Shown: piece after piece, positions 54,270 through 63,198 of the stretch
Layout of the letters: each line of letters opens with the position of its first letter
How positions within the stretch are numbered: the stretch's first letter is position 1
NCBI RefSeq assembly: GCF_018491765.1
Contig: NZ_JABWCU010000011.1
Span: 1-64,000 of the forward strand
Direction of reading: 5' to 3'
Source: Novosphingobium profundi
GTDB taxonomy: Bacteria > Pseudomonadota > Alphaproteobacteria > Sphingomonadales > Sphingomonadaceae
Length of the DNA stretch: 64,000 bases
Notes under the pieces: model-generated
Told to the model about the DNA's origin: nothing
Seen by the model: only the letters and a program-made list of their open reading frames with translations
The model's database searches: none
Made by a program: the position numbers and the translations under genes

Positions 54270-55550
54270 ATGGCGGGCACACGGATCAGCAAGGTTTTCG
54301 GGGCGGTCAATATCGGCTCGTTCCGCATCTCGGCGATCATCGCGGGGATCTCGGAAAGCGGCGACCTCGTCGTGCTCGGCTCCGGGCACCGGGCAAGCCA
54401 GGGGATCAAGCGCGGCTTCGTCACCGACATGGCGGCGGCAACTTATGCCGTGCGCGATGCCATCGAGCGCGCCGAGCGCATGGCCGACGTTTCGGTCCAG
54501 AAGGTGTGGATCGGCTGCTCGGGCGCGGGGCTCGCCAGCCGCCTGCTGCCCTTCGACGCCGAGATCGGCGGACGCCGGATCGAGCAGGAGGACATCGACC
54601 AGCTGCTCGTCGCCGCGCGCGACGCGATCCAGCCCGACGGGCGCATGGTGCTCCACGCGCAGCCTGCGCAGTACCGGCTCGACGGGGCGCACGGGGTTGC
54701 CGATCCTTGCGGCCTTCACGCCGAGCGTCTGGGGGTCGACATCCACGTCATGCTGGCCGACGGGGCCCCGATCCGCAATCTCACCGAGGCGGTGCAGAGC
54801 GCACACCTCGACGTCGAGGCTGTGGTCGGCTCGCCGATCGCGGCGGGCTTCGCCTGCCTCTCGCCTGAGGAGCGCGAGCTAGGCGTGGCGCTGGTCGAGT
54901 TCGGGGCGGAAGTGACCAACGTCTCGCTCTACGCGGGCGGCATGCTGCGCGACCTCGTCTCGATCCCGATCGGTTCGGCCGACATCACCGACGCGATCGC
55001 CTCGGCCTTCGGCATCCGCCGCTACCAGGCCGAGCGCCTGAAGTGCGTCAACGGCTCGGCGATCGCCAGCCCGCACGACCATCGCGAGATGATCCCGGTC
55101 AACGCGCCGGGCGAGGAAGGCACCGGCCCCATCGCGCGCCACGCCGACGACAAGAACCGCATCCCGCGCGCGGAACTGATCGGGGTGATCACGGGGCAGC
55201 TCGGTGCGCTGATGGAAGAGGTCAACAAGGCGCTCAAGGTCATGCAGTTCTCCAGCCAGCGCGGCAAGCAGGTGGTCTTCACCGGCGGCGGGGCGGAGCT
55301 GGTGGGCCTGGCCGATTACGCGCAGGCCGCGATCGGGCGCCCGGTGCGTATCGGGCGCGTGCCGCACCTGTCCGGTCTTGCCGAGGCGCACCTCAAGCCG
55401 GGTTTCTCCACTTTGACGGGTCTGGTACTCTATGCCTCGAACGACCCGGTCGACATCCGCAGCTTCGCGCGCCACCAGAACCGCACGGTGAAGCTGGGCT
55501 GGAACGGAATGTTCGGGCGTATCTTTCAGGCGCTCAAGGAATATTTTTGA
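54270..55550 (+). CDS. ftsA: Cell division protein FtsA
   Basis: I choose ATG 54270, giving 426 residues and the expected N-terminus MAGTRISKVFGAVNIGSFRI; an in-frame GTG 54249 is possible. The actin-like fold shows VFGAVNIGSFRISAI, VWIGCSGAGLASRL (1C domain region), LVEFGAEVTNVSLYAGGML and VVFTGGGAELVGLADYAQAA. The C-terminal amphipathic helix GWNGMFGRIFQALKEYF tethers it to the membrane. It anchors FtsZ filaments. It lies 34 bases after ftsQ. Confidence 0.95.
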   Translation: MAGTRISKVFGAVNIGSFRISAIIAGISESGDLVVLGSGHRASQGIKRGFVTDMAAATYAVRDAIERAERMADVSVQKVWIGCSGAGLASRLLPFDAEIGGRRIEQEDIDQLLVAARDAIQPDGRMVLHAQPAQYRLDGAHGVADPCGLHAERLGVDIHVMLADGAPIRNLTEAVQSAHLDVEAVVGSPIAAGFACLSPEERELGVALVEFGAEVTNVSLYAGGMLRDLVSIPIGSADITDAIASAFGIRRYQAERLKCVNGSAIASPHDHREMIPVNAPGEEGTGPIARHADDKNRIPRAELIGVITGQLGALMEEVNKALKVMQFSSQRGKQVVFTGGGAELVGLADYAQAAIGRPVRIGRVPHLSGLAEAHLKPGFSTLTGLVLYASNDPVDIRSFARHQNRTVKLGWNGMFGRIFQALKEYF

Positions 55551-55756
55551 GTTGGCCTATAGTGGCCTGATCGGGAAAGTATTTCCCAACGTTCGGACGG
55601 GTCGTGCCGCAGGAGCGATGGGGGTGGTCAAGACCGCTGGATTCGGGGGTTTTGGCTGTGGACAACACGTTGCTATCCTTTGCTTCGATGAGTCGAAGCG
55701 TGCAATCAGGATGGTCAAGTATTATCTGACGCGCATGTGTCTGGCAGGAGTCACAA
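55551..55756. promoter_or_regulatory. ftsA-ftsZ intergenic region with two inverted repeats
   Basis: These 206 bases probably hold an ftsZ promoter, since the other dcw junctions are nearly gapless. GGGAAA-GTA-TTTCCC (55573-55587) is a perfect palindrome, and GCTTCGA-TGAG-TCGAAGC (55682-55699) is a perfect seven-base stem. I cannot fix the -35 and -10. A clear GCAGGAGTC ribosome-binding site precedes ATG 55757. Confidence 0.5.
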
Positions 55757-57283
55757 ATGAGCATTAACATCGGACTGCCGACGATCGACGAACTTCGCCC
55801 GCGTATCGTCGTCATCGGCGTAGGTGGCGCGGGCGGCAACGCCATCGCCAACATGATCCAGGCGCAGATCGAAGGCGTCGACTTTGTCGTCGCCAACACC
55901 GATGCGCAGGCTCTCAACAACTCGATTGCGGAAACCCGCATCCAGCTCGGACACGAGATCACCCAGGGGCTCGGCGCGGGCGCGCGTCCCGAAGTGGGGC
56001 GTGCGGCGGCCGAGGAATCGCTCGAGGAGATCGGGCGCATTCTCGAAGGCGTGCACATGGTCTTCATCGCGGCCGGCATGGGCGGCGGCACCGGCACCGG
56101 CGCGGCGCCGATCATCGCCCGCGCCGCGCGCGAGAAGGGCATCCTGACCGTGGGCGTCGTCTCCAAGCCGTTCCTGTTCGAGGGTACGCGGCGCATGCGC
56201 GCCGCCGAATCGGGCATCGAGGAACTGCAGAAGAACGTCGACACGCTCATCGTCATTCCCAACCAGAACCTGTTCCTGGTCGCCAAGGCGGAAACCACCT
56301 TCAAGGAGGCTTTCCAGCTCGCCGACGAGGTGCTCCAGCAGGGCGTGCGCTCGATCACCGACCTGATGATCATGCCTGGCCTCATCAACCTCGATTTCGC
56401 CGACGTGCGCTCGGTCATGGGCGAGATGGGCAAAGCGATGATGGGCACCGGCGAGGGCGAAGGCCCCAACCGCGCGCTCGAGGCGGCCGAACACGCCATC
56501 GCCAACCCGCTGCTCGACGGCGTCTCGATGCAGGGCGCCAAGGGCGTCATCATCTCGATCATCGGCGGCGAGGACATGAAGCTGCTCGAAGTCGACGAAG
56601 CCGCGAACCACATCCGCGAACTGGTCGACAGCGACGCCAACATCATCTGGGGCTCGGCCTTCAATCCCGAACTCGACGGCAAGATCCGCGTTTCGGTTGT
56701 CGCCACGGGCATCGAGCAGACCGCCGAGCAGGCCGAAATCGCGCCGCGCCCGACGGCGATCGGTGGCGGTCGCGGTCCGGTGCGCCCGGCCGTCCAGGCG
56801 CCTTCGATCTCGGTGCCCAGCGCGCCGCCGGCCCCGGTGTCGACCTCGTCGGCCTTCACACTTTCGACCCCGGCTCCCGCACCGGAACCCGCCCGCGCTC
56901 CCGAGCCCGAGGCGTTCACGCCTTCGGCCGAGCTTGAGCTGGGTGCGAGCGAGGAGCTCGACGAGGCCGAGGACGTCGCTGCGGATACCTACGGTAACGG
57001 TCAAGGCCTGGGCAGCGCGCCGATGAGCTTCGGAAACCGTGTGCCCCAGACCCCGCCGACCCGCCAGGACGAGCTGTTCGGCGGCGAAGCGGCCCGCGCC
57101 AGCGAGCCCGCGCCGGCGCCGGCACCGCAGCGTCCGGTCGGCGGCGGCAGCACGCTGTTCGAGCGCATGACCAGTCTTTCGCGTCCCAAGCCGGCCGCGC
57201 CGGGTGGTGAGCGCGGCGAGGGTGAGGATGACAACGCCTCGCTCAGCATTCCGCGCTTCCTCAACCGCCAGAACAACCAGTAA
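55757..57283 (+). CDS. ftsZ: Cell division GTPase FtsZ
   Basis: This 508-residue tubulin-like GTPase has the G-box GGGTGTG at 109-115 in [14 protein letters not shown]. The N-terminal domain begins [20 protein letters not shown], the T7 loop region is [13 protein letters not shown], and a Pro/Ala-rich linker (about 325-485) leads to the C-terminal peptide [13 protein letters not shown] that binds FtsA. The linker is long, as in other alphaproteobacteria. It has its own upstream region and a hairpin after the stop, so it can be expressed apart from the upstream cluster. Confidence 0.98.
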   Translation: MSINIGLPTIDELRPRIVVIGVGGAGGNAIANMIQAQIEGVDFVVANTDAQALNNSIAETRIQLGHEITQGLGAGARPEVGRAAAEESLEEIGRILEGVHMVFIAAGMGGGTGTGAAPIIARAAREKGILTVGVVSKPFLFEGTRRMRAAESGIEELQKNVDTLIVIPNQNLFLVAKAETTFKEAFQLADEVLQQGVRSITDLMIMPGLINLDFADVRSVMGEMGKAMMGTGEGEGPNRALEAAEHAIANPLLDGVSMQGAKGVIISIIGGEDMKLLEVDEAANHIRELVDSDANIIWGSAFNPELDGKIRVSVVATGIEQTAEQAEIAPRPTAIGGGRGPVRPAVQAPSISVPSAPPAPVSTSSAFTLSTPAPAPEPARAPEPEAFTPSAELELGASEELDEAEDVAADTYGNGQGLGSAPMSFGNRVPQTPPTRQDELFGGEAARASEPAPAPAPQRPVGGGSTLFERMTSLSRPKPAAPGGERGEGEDDNASLSIPRFLNRQNNQ

Positions 57284-57307
57284 GCGCAAGCTCCGCGTTT
57301 GCACGCA

Positions 57308-57345
57308 GGCCGCAGCCACGTTCCGACACGTGACTGCGGCCTGTC
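57308..57345 (+). terminator. Hairpin after ftsZ (possible terminator)
   Basis: GGCCGCAG and CTGCGGCC pair fully, with CCACGT/ACACGTG extending inside. The tail TGTCTCGT is only moderately T-rich, so termination may be partial. It lies about 25 bases after the ftsZ stop. Confidence 0.55.
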
Positions 57346-57537
57346 TCGTATCCGGGATCCACGCGGTGCGTCGCGCGCAAGGGGCGCGATAGGGTGAAAC
57401 GTGGGGCGGATGCGTTCAGGGATCATTTCGTGCCTTGCCGTCAAGGATACGAAGTATCATAGGTGGCGACCCGCTTTCGGGTGCATGAAGGCAAGACCCA
57501 GGCACCCGCTGTGAACAATTTGAATGCAAGGTTTGCG

Positions 57538-59391
57538 ATGATCCGGCCCCCGGCCTTCTCCGCTACGTCGTTTCCAGTTCGCCCCGGCACGCGCCGCCTA
57601 GCTCGCGGAGCCTGGCTTGCCCTGGGTTGCGTGCTGCTGGCCGCGGTGCCGATGCGTTCGGCTGATGCGAGCGAAGTCGTGCAGGCCTTGCCCAATCCGA
57701 ACGCCGCCAAGCTGGGTGACGCGCTTTCGCGGCTCGCGCGCAACCAGAACGATCTCGCCGCGCTGCTCGATGCGGGCAACGCGGCGCGCGAACTGGGGGA
57801 TCTCGAGGCTTCTCGCCGGTTCTTCGAGCGGGCGCGCAACCTGGCGCCCGCCGAGGGGCGGATCGACGCCGGGATGGCGCGCACGGCCATGCTTTCGGGC
57901 GATCCGGTCAATGCCATCAAGGCGTTCGAGGTGGCCGAGCAGAAGGGTGTCAGCGGTGGCGACCTGCTGAGCGATCATGGTCTCGCGCTCGACATGGCGG
58001 GCGACAATGCGGCGGCGCAGGCGCTCTATACCCGCGCGCTTGCGCTGGGTGACAACGCGCAGGTGCGCCAGCGCATGGCAATCAGCCAGGCCATCGGCGG
58101 CGATCTTGCAGCGTCCGAGCAGACCTTGATGCCGCTGCTGCGCGAGCAGGACAAGCCGGCGTGGCGCACGCGCGCCTTCACGCTCGCGATCAGCGGAGAC
58201 ACGAAGGAGGCGATCAAGCTTGCCGAGCGGATCCTGCCCGGGGCGCTGGCCGAGGAAATCGCGCCCTATCTGCGTTACATGCCGCGCCTGACGCCCGCGC
58301 AGCAGGCAGCCGCGGCCAATCTTGGCCGTTTCCCGCGCTCGTCCGAGATCGGACGGGACAGCGCCAGCATTGCAGCCTACGCGCCCGCGCGCCCGGTGGC
58401 CAAACCGGACACCGCGCTGGTCCCCACTGGCGCGCCGCTGGGCAGCGCCAGCACGGCAAAGACGGCCACCCGGACGCCGGACCGTCGCTCGGGCTCGCGC
58501 TCGTTGCGCCTGGGTGAGCGGACGGTGCCCGATGCTTCGTCGCAGCGCGCCGCGACCAACAGCCGCAAGCCAGCCAAGGTGGTGCCGGAGGCGGAAAGCG
58601 AGCGCGTCGCGCCGCCCGAGCCCAAGCCCGGCATCGAAATCAGCGGCGCGACCACCGATGCCAATGGTGAACTGCTGCCGATCGCGCGGGGCTCCACGCC
58701 CCAGCCGGCTTCGGCCGCTTGGTCGGGTTTCGGGGCAAGCGTACAGCCAGCCGCGGTGCGTTCGGCGCCGGTCGGCCCGGTTGCCGCGAGCCCGGCCGCG
58801 CGCGCGCCGATTGCGCCGGGTTTCGTCGCCCAGGCCGGTCCGGCACCGAGCCTTCCGGCCACGGCTGCAGCGCCCAAGGCGTCCGCGGGGGAGGCGTCGC
58901 TTGCCGCTGCGCCACCGGTCGCCCCGCCCGTGCAAGCTCCTGCGCCGCGCCCTTCGCTGAGCGAGGCCTTTGCGGATCTCGGCAAGCCGGTGGTTGCCGA
59001 CACGCCGATCGCGGGTGCGGTCGACTTGCGCAAGATCATTCCGGCGCGTGCGGCTCCGCCGCCGCCCCCGCCGCCGCCTCCTGCGCCTGAGAAGCCCAAG
59101 AAGCCTGCGCATCCCAGCCGGATCTGGGTGCAGATCGGGGTGGGCCAAGACACAAAGGCGATCGCCTTCGACTGGAACCGCTACCAGCGCCATTCGCCAG
59201 CTCTGTTCAAGGGGCGCGAGGCGCACGTGACGGCCATGGGCCAGACCAACCGCATCCTCGTCGGGCCCTTCGATACGCGCCAGTCGGCGAATGATTTCGT
59301 GACGGATTTCGGCAAGGCGGGTAACGGGACGGCGCTCGTGTGGACCAGTCCGGCCGGACAGGTCATCGACGAACTCGAGGCGGCCAAGTAA
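57538..59391 (+). CDS. Exported TPR/Sel1-like protein with C-terminal SPOR domain
   Basis: I start at ATG 57538 (617 residues); GTG 57463 or 57511 would add residues before the signal. A signal peptide (LALGCVLLAAVPMRSADA) leads into about five TPR-like repeats (about 45-255) such as LLDAGNAARELGDLEASRRF. A long Pro/Ala/Ser-rich linker (about 270-535) and a SPOR domain (about 542-617: IWVQIGVGQDTKAIAFDWNR and ILVGPFDTRQSANDFVTDF) follow. SPOR domains bind denuded septal glycan, so this protein probably acts at the division site. Its position right after ftsZ supports that. Confidence 0.8.
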   Translation: MIRPPAFSATSFPVRPGTRRLARGAWLALGCVLLAAVPMRSADASEVVQALPNPNAAKLGDALSRLARNQNDLAALLDAGNAARELGDLEASRRFFERARNLAPAEGRIDAGMARTAMLSGDPVNAIKAFEVAEQKGVSGGDLLSDHGLALDMAGDNAAAQALYTRALALGDNAQVRQRMAISQAIGGDLAASEQTLMPLLREQDKPAWRTRAFTLAISGDTKEAIKLAERILPGALAEEIAPYLRYMPRLTPAQQAAAANLGRFPRSSEIGRDSASIAAYAPARPVAKPDTALVPTGAPLGSASTAKTATRTPDRRSGSRSLRLGERTVPDASSQRAATNSRKPAKVVPEAESERVAPPEPKPGIEISGATTDANGELLPIARGSTPQPASAAWSGFGASVQPAAVRSAPVGPVAASPAARAPIAPGFVAQAGPAPSLPATAAAPKASAGEASLAAAPPVAPPVQAPAPRPSLSEAFADLGKPVVADTPIAGAVDLRKIIPARAAPPPPPPPPPAPEKPKKPAHPSRIWVQIGVGQDTKAIAFDWNRYQRHSPALFKGREAHVTAMGQTNRILVGPFDTRQSANDFVTDFGKAGNGTALVWTSPAGQVIDELEAAK

Positions 59392-59441
59392 TTCGCGCCA
59401 AGTGGTGTCTGCATTCTAGTGTTTGGGAAAACAGATGGAAC

Positions 59442-59463
59442 AAACCCGTGGCAAAGCGGGTTT
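59442..59463 (+). terminator. Hairpin after the SPOR gene
   Basis: AAACCCG-TGGCAAAG-CGGGTTT is a perfect seven-base stem 50 bases after the stop. The following ATCC is not T-rich, so it may be a weak terminator or 3' stabiliser. Confidence 0.4.
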
Positions 59464-59587
59464 ATCCACATCCTGTAAACAGACTTGTCAGGTTTTGCGC
59501 AAGTGAACGCGGCCCCTCCATTGTGCTGAGGCGGCAAGGCAAAGCATCCCTATCGGCGAACACGCGGAAGAGGGCTGCTTTGCCAAT

Positions 59588-60094
59588 ATGAGAATTGTGC
59601 GCGACGATATCGGGAATGACGACGATGCCGCCCCGGTGGAGATGCTGGCCTCGCTGTTCGAGGCGCGCGAGTGGCCCTTCGACCACGCGAGCGAGGACGA
59701 GATCTCGGCCGAGGTGAAAGGCGCCTGGGCGACCTATCAGATCCAGGCGGTCTGGCGGCGCGAGGACCACGTCCTCCAGCTCATGTGCCTGCCCGAGGTG
59801 CGCGTCTCCGAAGCCAAGCGCGCGCATGTCTACGAAGCCCTGGCATTGATCAACGAACAGCTCTGGGTCGGCCATTTCGACTTGTGGTCGAACGGTTCGG
59901 TGGTGCTCTACCGGCACGGGCTCATGCTCGGGCAGGACGGCCTTCTGGGGCCAGGCCAGGCGCAGATGGTGGTCGAGGCCGCGATCGAGGAATGTGATCG
60001 CTTCTACCCCGTGTTCCAGTTCATCCTGTGGGGTGACAAGACCCCCACCGAAGCCATCGCTGCGGCCATGGTCGACGCGCACGGCGAGGCCTGA
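59588..60094 (+). CDS. YbjN domain-containing protein
   Basis: This 168-residue protein has VEMLASLFEAREWPFDHASE, DHVLQLMCLPEVRVSEAKRA and NEQLWVGHFDLWSNGSVVLY, the pattern of the YbjN/DUF1790 family (a type III secretion chaperone-like fold). The C-terminus ends ECDRFYPVFQFILWGDKTPT EAIAAAM. Family members suppress temperature-sensitive phenotypes in E. coli, but the molecular role is unclear. It is cytosolic with no signal peptide and precedes proC by 109 bases, a common pairing in sphingomonads as I recall. Confidence 0.85.
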   Translation: MRIVRDDIGNDDDAAPVEMLASLFEAREWPFDHASEDEISAEVKGAWATYQIQAVWRREDHVLQLMCLPEVRVSEAKRAHVYEALALINEQLWVGHFDLWSNGSVVLYRHGLMLGQDGLLGPGQAQMVVEAAIEECDRFYPVFQFILWGDKTPTEAIAAAMVDAHGEA

Positions 60095-60203
60095 AGCGCC
60101 TTCGACCGCAAGGGGGAGGGCAGGGGATGCCCTTGCCCCTTGCGGTCCACGTCCCTAAGTCGGCCCCGATCCAGACCGACACGCAGACAACGGGACGACT
60201 GAC

Positions 60204-61016
60204 ATGGCACGCTTTGAATCCATCCTCATCTACGCTTGCGGCAACATGGCCGGAGCCATGCTGGACGGGTGGCTCGCCGGTGGCGTCCCGGCCTCGACCT
60301 TCACCGTCTACAACCGCAGCCCCAAGACCGTTCCCGAAGGTGTGGAGCAGGTCACCGAAGTGCCGACGGGCCGCCACTTCGATGCGGTGATGATCGGGGT
60401 GAAGCCGCAGGTGCTGCCAAGCGTGGTGACCTCGATCGAATCGCTTGCCGGTCCGGACACGACGGTGTTCTCGATCCTTGCCGGCAACGAGCTGGCCAGC
60501 CTGGCCGAACAGTTCCCGCGTGCAGGGGCGATCCTGCGCATCATGCCCAATCTCGCCTGCGCGCTCGGCAAGTCGCCGATTGCGCTCGGCGCACGAGGGC
60601 TCGACGAGGCGGGCAAGGCAGCGGTGACCACGTTGATGGAGCCGCTCGGCACACCCGAGTGGCTCGAGGACGAGAACCAGTTCCACGCCGTCACCGCGCT
60701 TGCGGGAAGCGGTCCGGCCTATGTCTATCGCTTCATCGACGCGCTCGCGACGGGCGCGGCCGAACTCGGCATCGAGCCCGGTACCGCGCAGCGCCTCGCC
60801 ACCGCGATGGTCGAAGGTGCGGCCGCGCTCGCCAGCGCCTCGCCGCTGTCGGCGGGCGAGCTGGCCGACAAGGTGGCGAGTCCGGGTGGCACCACGCGCG
60901 CGGGGATGAACGTTCTCGACGCGGACGGGGCGATCAACGCGCTGATGCTGGCCACGCTTACCGCCGCGCGCAACCGCAGCGCCGAGATGGCCGAGGAAGC
61001 GCGCGCAAAGCGCTGA
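60204..61016 (+). CDS. proC: Pyrroline-5-carboxylate reductase
   Basis: This 270-residue NAD(P)H-dependent enzyme makes L-proline. The Rossmann N-terminus is ILIYACGNMAGAMLDGWLAG, with Ala-Cys in place of the usual Gly-x-Gly, so the dinucleotide loop is slightly atypical. VMIGVKPQVLPSV, RIMPNLACALGKSPIAL, VTALAGSGPAYVYRFIDAL and SPGGTTRAGMNVLDADGAIN are normal. The last block is the dimer/substrate domain signature. Activity is expected despite the altered first loop. Confidence 0.92.
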   Translation: MARFESILIYACGNMAGAMLDGWLAGGVPASTFTVYNRSPKTVPEGVEQVTEVPTGRHFDAVMIGVKPQVLPSVVTSIESLAGPDTTVFSILAGNELASLAEQFPRAGAILRIMPNLACALGKSPIALGARGLDEAGKAAVTTLMEPLGTPEWLEDENQFHAVTALAGSGPAYVYRFIDALATGAAELGIEPGTAQRLATAMVEGAAALASASPLSAGELADKVASPGGTTRAGMNVLDADGAINALMLATLTAARNRSAEMAEEARAKR

Positions 61017-61159
61017 CCGGAGCCCCAACTGCGGCGGGCGGGTGCGAAAGAATCCGCGCGATAACCCGCGCGGCCCCCGTCGGACACACTATGTTACACG
61101 AAAGCGGCTGCGGTTTTTCTTGAAAATCCGAGGCCGCAGGTCGATATTGCACGTGTATC

Positions 61160-61185
61160 GGGAAACCGCATCATGCGCGTTTCCC
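61160..61185 (+). promoter_or_regulatory. Nested inverted repeat in the Bax-inhibitor gene leader
   Basis: GGGAAAC and GTTTCCC flank an inner GCAT-C-ATGC pair. The element ends 16 bases before ATG 61202 and just before the GGGAG ribosome-binding site, so it could form a translation-controlling hairpin or an operator. Its arms resemble the palindrome before ftsZ. Confidence 0.4.
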
Positions 61186-61201
61186 AGAATGGGAGTTTAA
61201 C

Positions 61202-61939
61202 ATGGCAAATTGGAACGACCCCCAGCCCCGTCAGGGCTTCGGTGCGTCTCCGATTGATGGACGCACCGCTGGCCGCGTCACGTACGACGCGGGCCTGCGC
61301 AAGTACATGCTGTCGATCTACAACTACATGGCCTCGGGCGTCCTGCTGACCGGCATCGTCGCGATGCTGTTCGCCTCGTCCGGCTTCGCCGTGCAGGTGC
61401 TGTCCAGCCCGCTGCGCTGGGTGCTCATGCTGGCCCCGCTGGGCTTCGTCATGGCGTTGAACTTCGGCATCAACAAGATGCAGACCTCGACCGTCAAGAT
61501 GCTCTACTGGGGCTTCGCGGTGGTGTTCGGCCTCTCGCTCTCGTCGATCTTCCTCGTCTACACTGGCGCTTCGATCGCGACGACGTTCTTCGCGACCGCC
61601 GCTTCCTTCGCGGGTCTCAGCCTCTTCGGCTATACCACGAAGAAGGACCTCTCGGGCTTCGGCACGTTCCTGGTGATGGGCCTTGTGGGCATTCTTGTCG
61701 CAATGCTGATCAACCTGTTCGTGCAGTCGAGCGTGCTGCAGATGGCGATCTCGATCCTGGGCGTGCTGATTTTCGCGGGCCTCACCGCCTACGACACCCA
61801 GAAGCTCAAGGTGCAGTACCAGTACCTGCAGGGCAGCGAGTTCCTTGGCAAGGCGGTCGTGATGGGCGCTCTCACGCTCTATCTCGACTTTATCAACATG
61901 TTCCTCTTCCTGCTCAACTTCCTCGGCCAGCGCGACTGA
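61202..61939 (+). CDS. Bax inhibitor-1/YccA family membrane protein
   Basis: This 245-residue protein has seven membrane segments. Family blocks are YNYMASGVLLTGIVAMLFA, TKKDLSGFGTFLVMGLVGIL, LTAYDTQKLKVQYQYLQG (with the conserved Asp of the pH/Ca2+ sensor) and YLDFINMFLFLLNFLGQRD. YccA homologues interact with the FtsH protease, and BsYetJ-like members leak Ca2+. It has a long own leader with a hairpin and ends before a strong terminator, so it is monocistronic. Confidence 0.92.
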   Translation: MANWNDPQPRQGFGASPIDGRTAGRVTYDAGLRKYMLSIYNYMASGVLLTGIVAMLFASSGFAVQVLSSPLRWVLMLAPLGFVMALNFGINKMQTSTVKMLYWGFAVVFGLSLSSIFLVYTGASIATTFFATAASFAGLSLFGYTTKKDLSGFGTFLVMGLVGILVAMLINLFVQSSVLQMAISILGVLIFAGLTAYDTQKLKVQYQYLQGSEFLGKAVVMGALTLYLDFINMFLFLLNFLGQRD

Positions 61940-62008
61940 TCGCGCCAGGTCCGGGGATCCGGAAGGGGCGTTTTTCCGCCCAAAAGCGGTAAGACGTGGA
62001 AAGCATGC

Positions 62009-62047
62009 GGTGCCCGGTGCGTTTCGTCGCGCCGGGCATTTTCTTTG
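62009..62047 (+). terminator. Rho-independent terminator after Bax-inhibitor gene
   Basis: TGCCCGG and CCGGGCA pair, with GCG/CGC continuing the stem around TTTCGT, followed by TTTTCTTT. It lies about 70 bases after the stop. Confidence 0.8.
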
Positions 62048-62096
62048 GCGGGCACAGGCTGTATCAAGGTAGGATACAGGATATGAGTTACTGAGG

Positions 62097-62834
62097 GTGG
62101 TTACGAAGGTGGAAAGCAGGTCTACGGCGCTTCGGCGCGTGCTGTGCGGTCTGGGTGTGGCTGGGCTTGCCGCTCTTGCAGCGTGTGCGCCCAAGCAAGT
62201 GGCGGTCGTGGCCCCTCCGCCACCGGTGATCGTCGTTCCGCCCAAGCCGACCCCGCCCAACGGCGCGCAACTCGACATGACCATCCCGCCGGTTGCCGCG
62301 GATGGTGAACGCCACACGGTCAACTACGGCATCTCGACACCGCAGGCGGTGTGGAACTTGCGCTCGGCCTTCAACGTCGCCGCGCTCAACTGCACCGAGG
62401 CGCAGTACGCGCCGATCCTCGCCGGCTACAAGCGCTTCCTGACCGTTTACGACAAGTCGCTCGACAAGGCGAACGCCGAGATCGACCGCAGCTTCCGCAC
62501 CGGCCACACCCGCCGTGATGCGATCGTCGCGCGCGAGAGCTACCAGACGCAGGTCTACAATTACTTCTCGCTGCCCCCGGCCGGCACCGGCTTCTGTGAG
62601 GCGGCAATGGGCGTGGCGAGCGACCTCGAGACGGTCACTCCCGACCAGTTCGAGACCTGGTCCTACATCGGCCTCGCCAAGATGGAGAAGCCGTTCAAGG
62701 ACTTCTTCAACGCCTTCGAGAAATACCGTGCCGACCTCGCGGCCTGGGAATCGCAGTTCGGCGGTGGTCTCGTCACCGTGCGCCCGAGCTTCGAGCAGCA
62801 GACCGCGCGCGCCCAGGAAACCTACGCGCCCTGA
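62097..62834 (+). CDS. Hypothetical lipoprotein
   Basis: Starting at GTG 62097 after GAGG (GTG 62109 is possible), this is 245 residues. The N-terminus RRVLCGLGVAGLAALAACAP is a lipoprotein signal with lipobox LAAC, then a Pro-rich linker (PPPPVIVVPPKPTPP). A helical domain follows with YGISTPQAVWNLRSAFNVAA, a YAPILAGYKRFLTVYDKSLD segment and YNYFSLPPAGTGFCEAAMG. I do not recognise a named family. Two Cys (NCTEAQ and GFCEAA) may form a disulfide. It is probably anchored to the envelope. Confidence 0.7.
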   Translation: MVTKVESRSTALRRVLCGLGVAGLAALAACAPKQVAVVAPPPPVIVVPPKPTPPNGAQLDMTIPPVAADGERHTVNYGISTPQAVWNLRSAFNVAALNCTEAQYAPILAGYKRFLTVYDKSLDKANAEIDRSFRTGHTRRDAIVARESYQTQVYNYFSLPPAGTGFCEAAMGVASDLETVTPDQFETWSYIGLAKMEKPFKDFFNAFEKYRADLAAWESQFGGGLVTVRPSFEQQTARAQETYAP

Positions 62835-62982
62835 GCGAAGGCCCCGATCCGGCACGGGCGCGTCAGGTACAGGCCAGGGCGGCTTTGCCACGCAAGTGTA
62901 AATTGGGGCTTTTCTAAACGCGCGAGCTTCGCTAAGGGAGCGCTCCCGCCACGGTGAAAACGCGGCGGGATGATACTGGAAC

Positions 62983-63058
<76 letters not shown>

Positions 63059-63100
63059 GTACCACATCGCAGTAAGACGCTCCGGCCTTGACCGGATCGC

Positions 63101-63129
63101 TGCCCGGTCGCCACGGCCGGGTTTTTTGT
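63101..63129 (+). terminator. Terminator after tRNA-Ala
   Basis: CCCGG and CCGGG pair around TCGCCACGG and are followed by TTTTTTG. It lies about 45 bases after the tRNA and ends the tRNA transcript before obgE. Confidence 0.7.
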
Positions 63130-63198
63130 TTATGGGCAATAGGCGCAACCGCAGGGCGCTCGCTACGCCCTACTTTGAAACCGCCGGACCCAAAACTC

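Noticed and set aside
59462..59470. Perfect DnaA box TTATCCACA
   Set aside because: A single box without neighbours, an AT-rich unwinding tract or origin genes does not indicate a replication origin.
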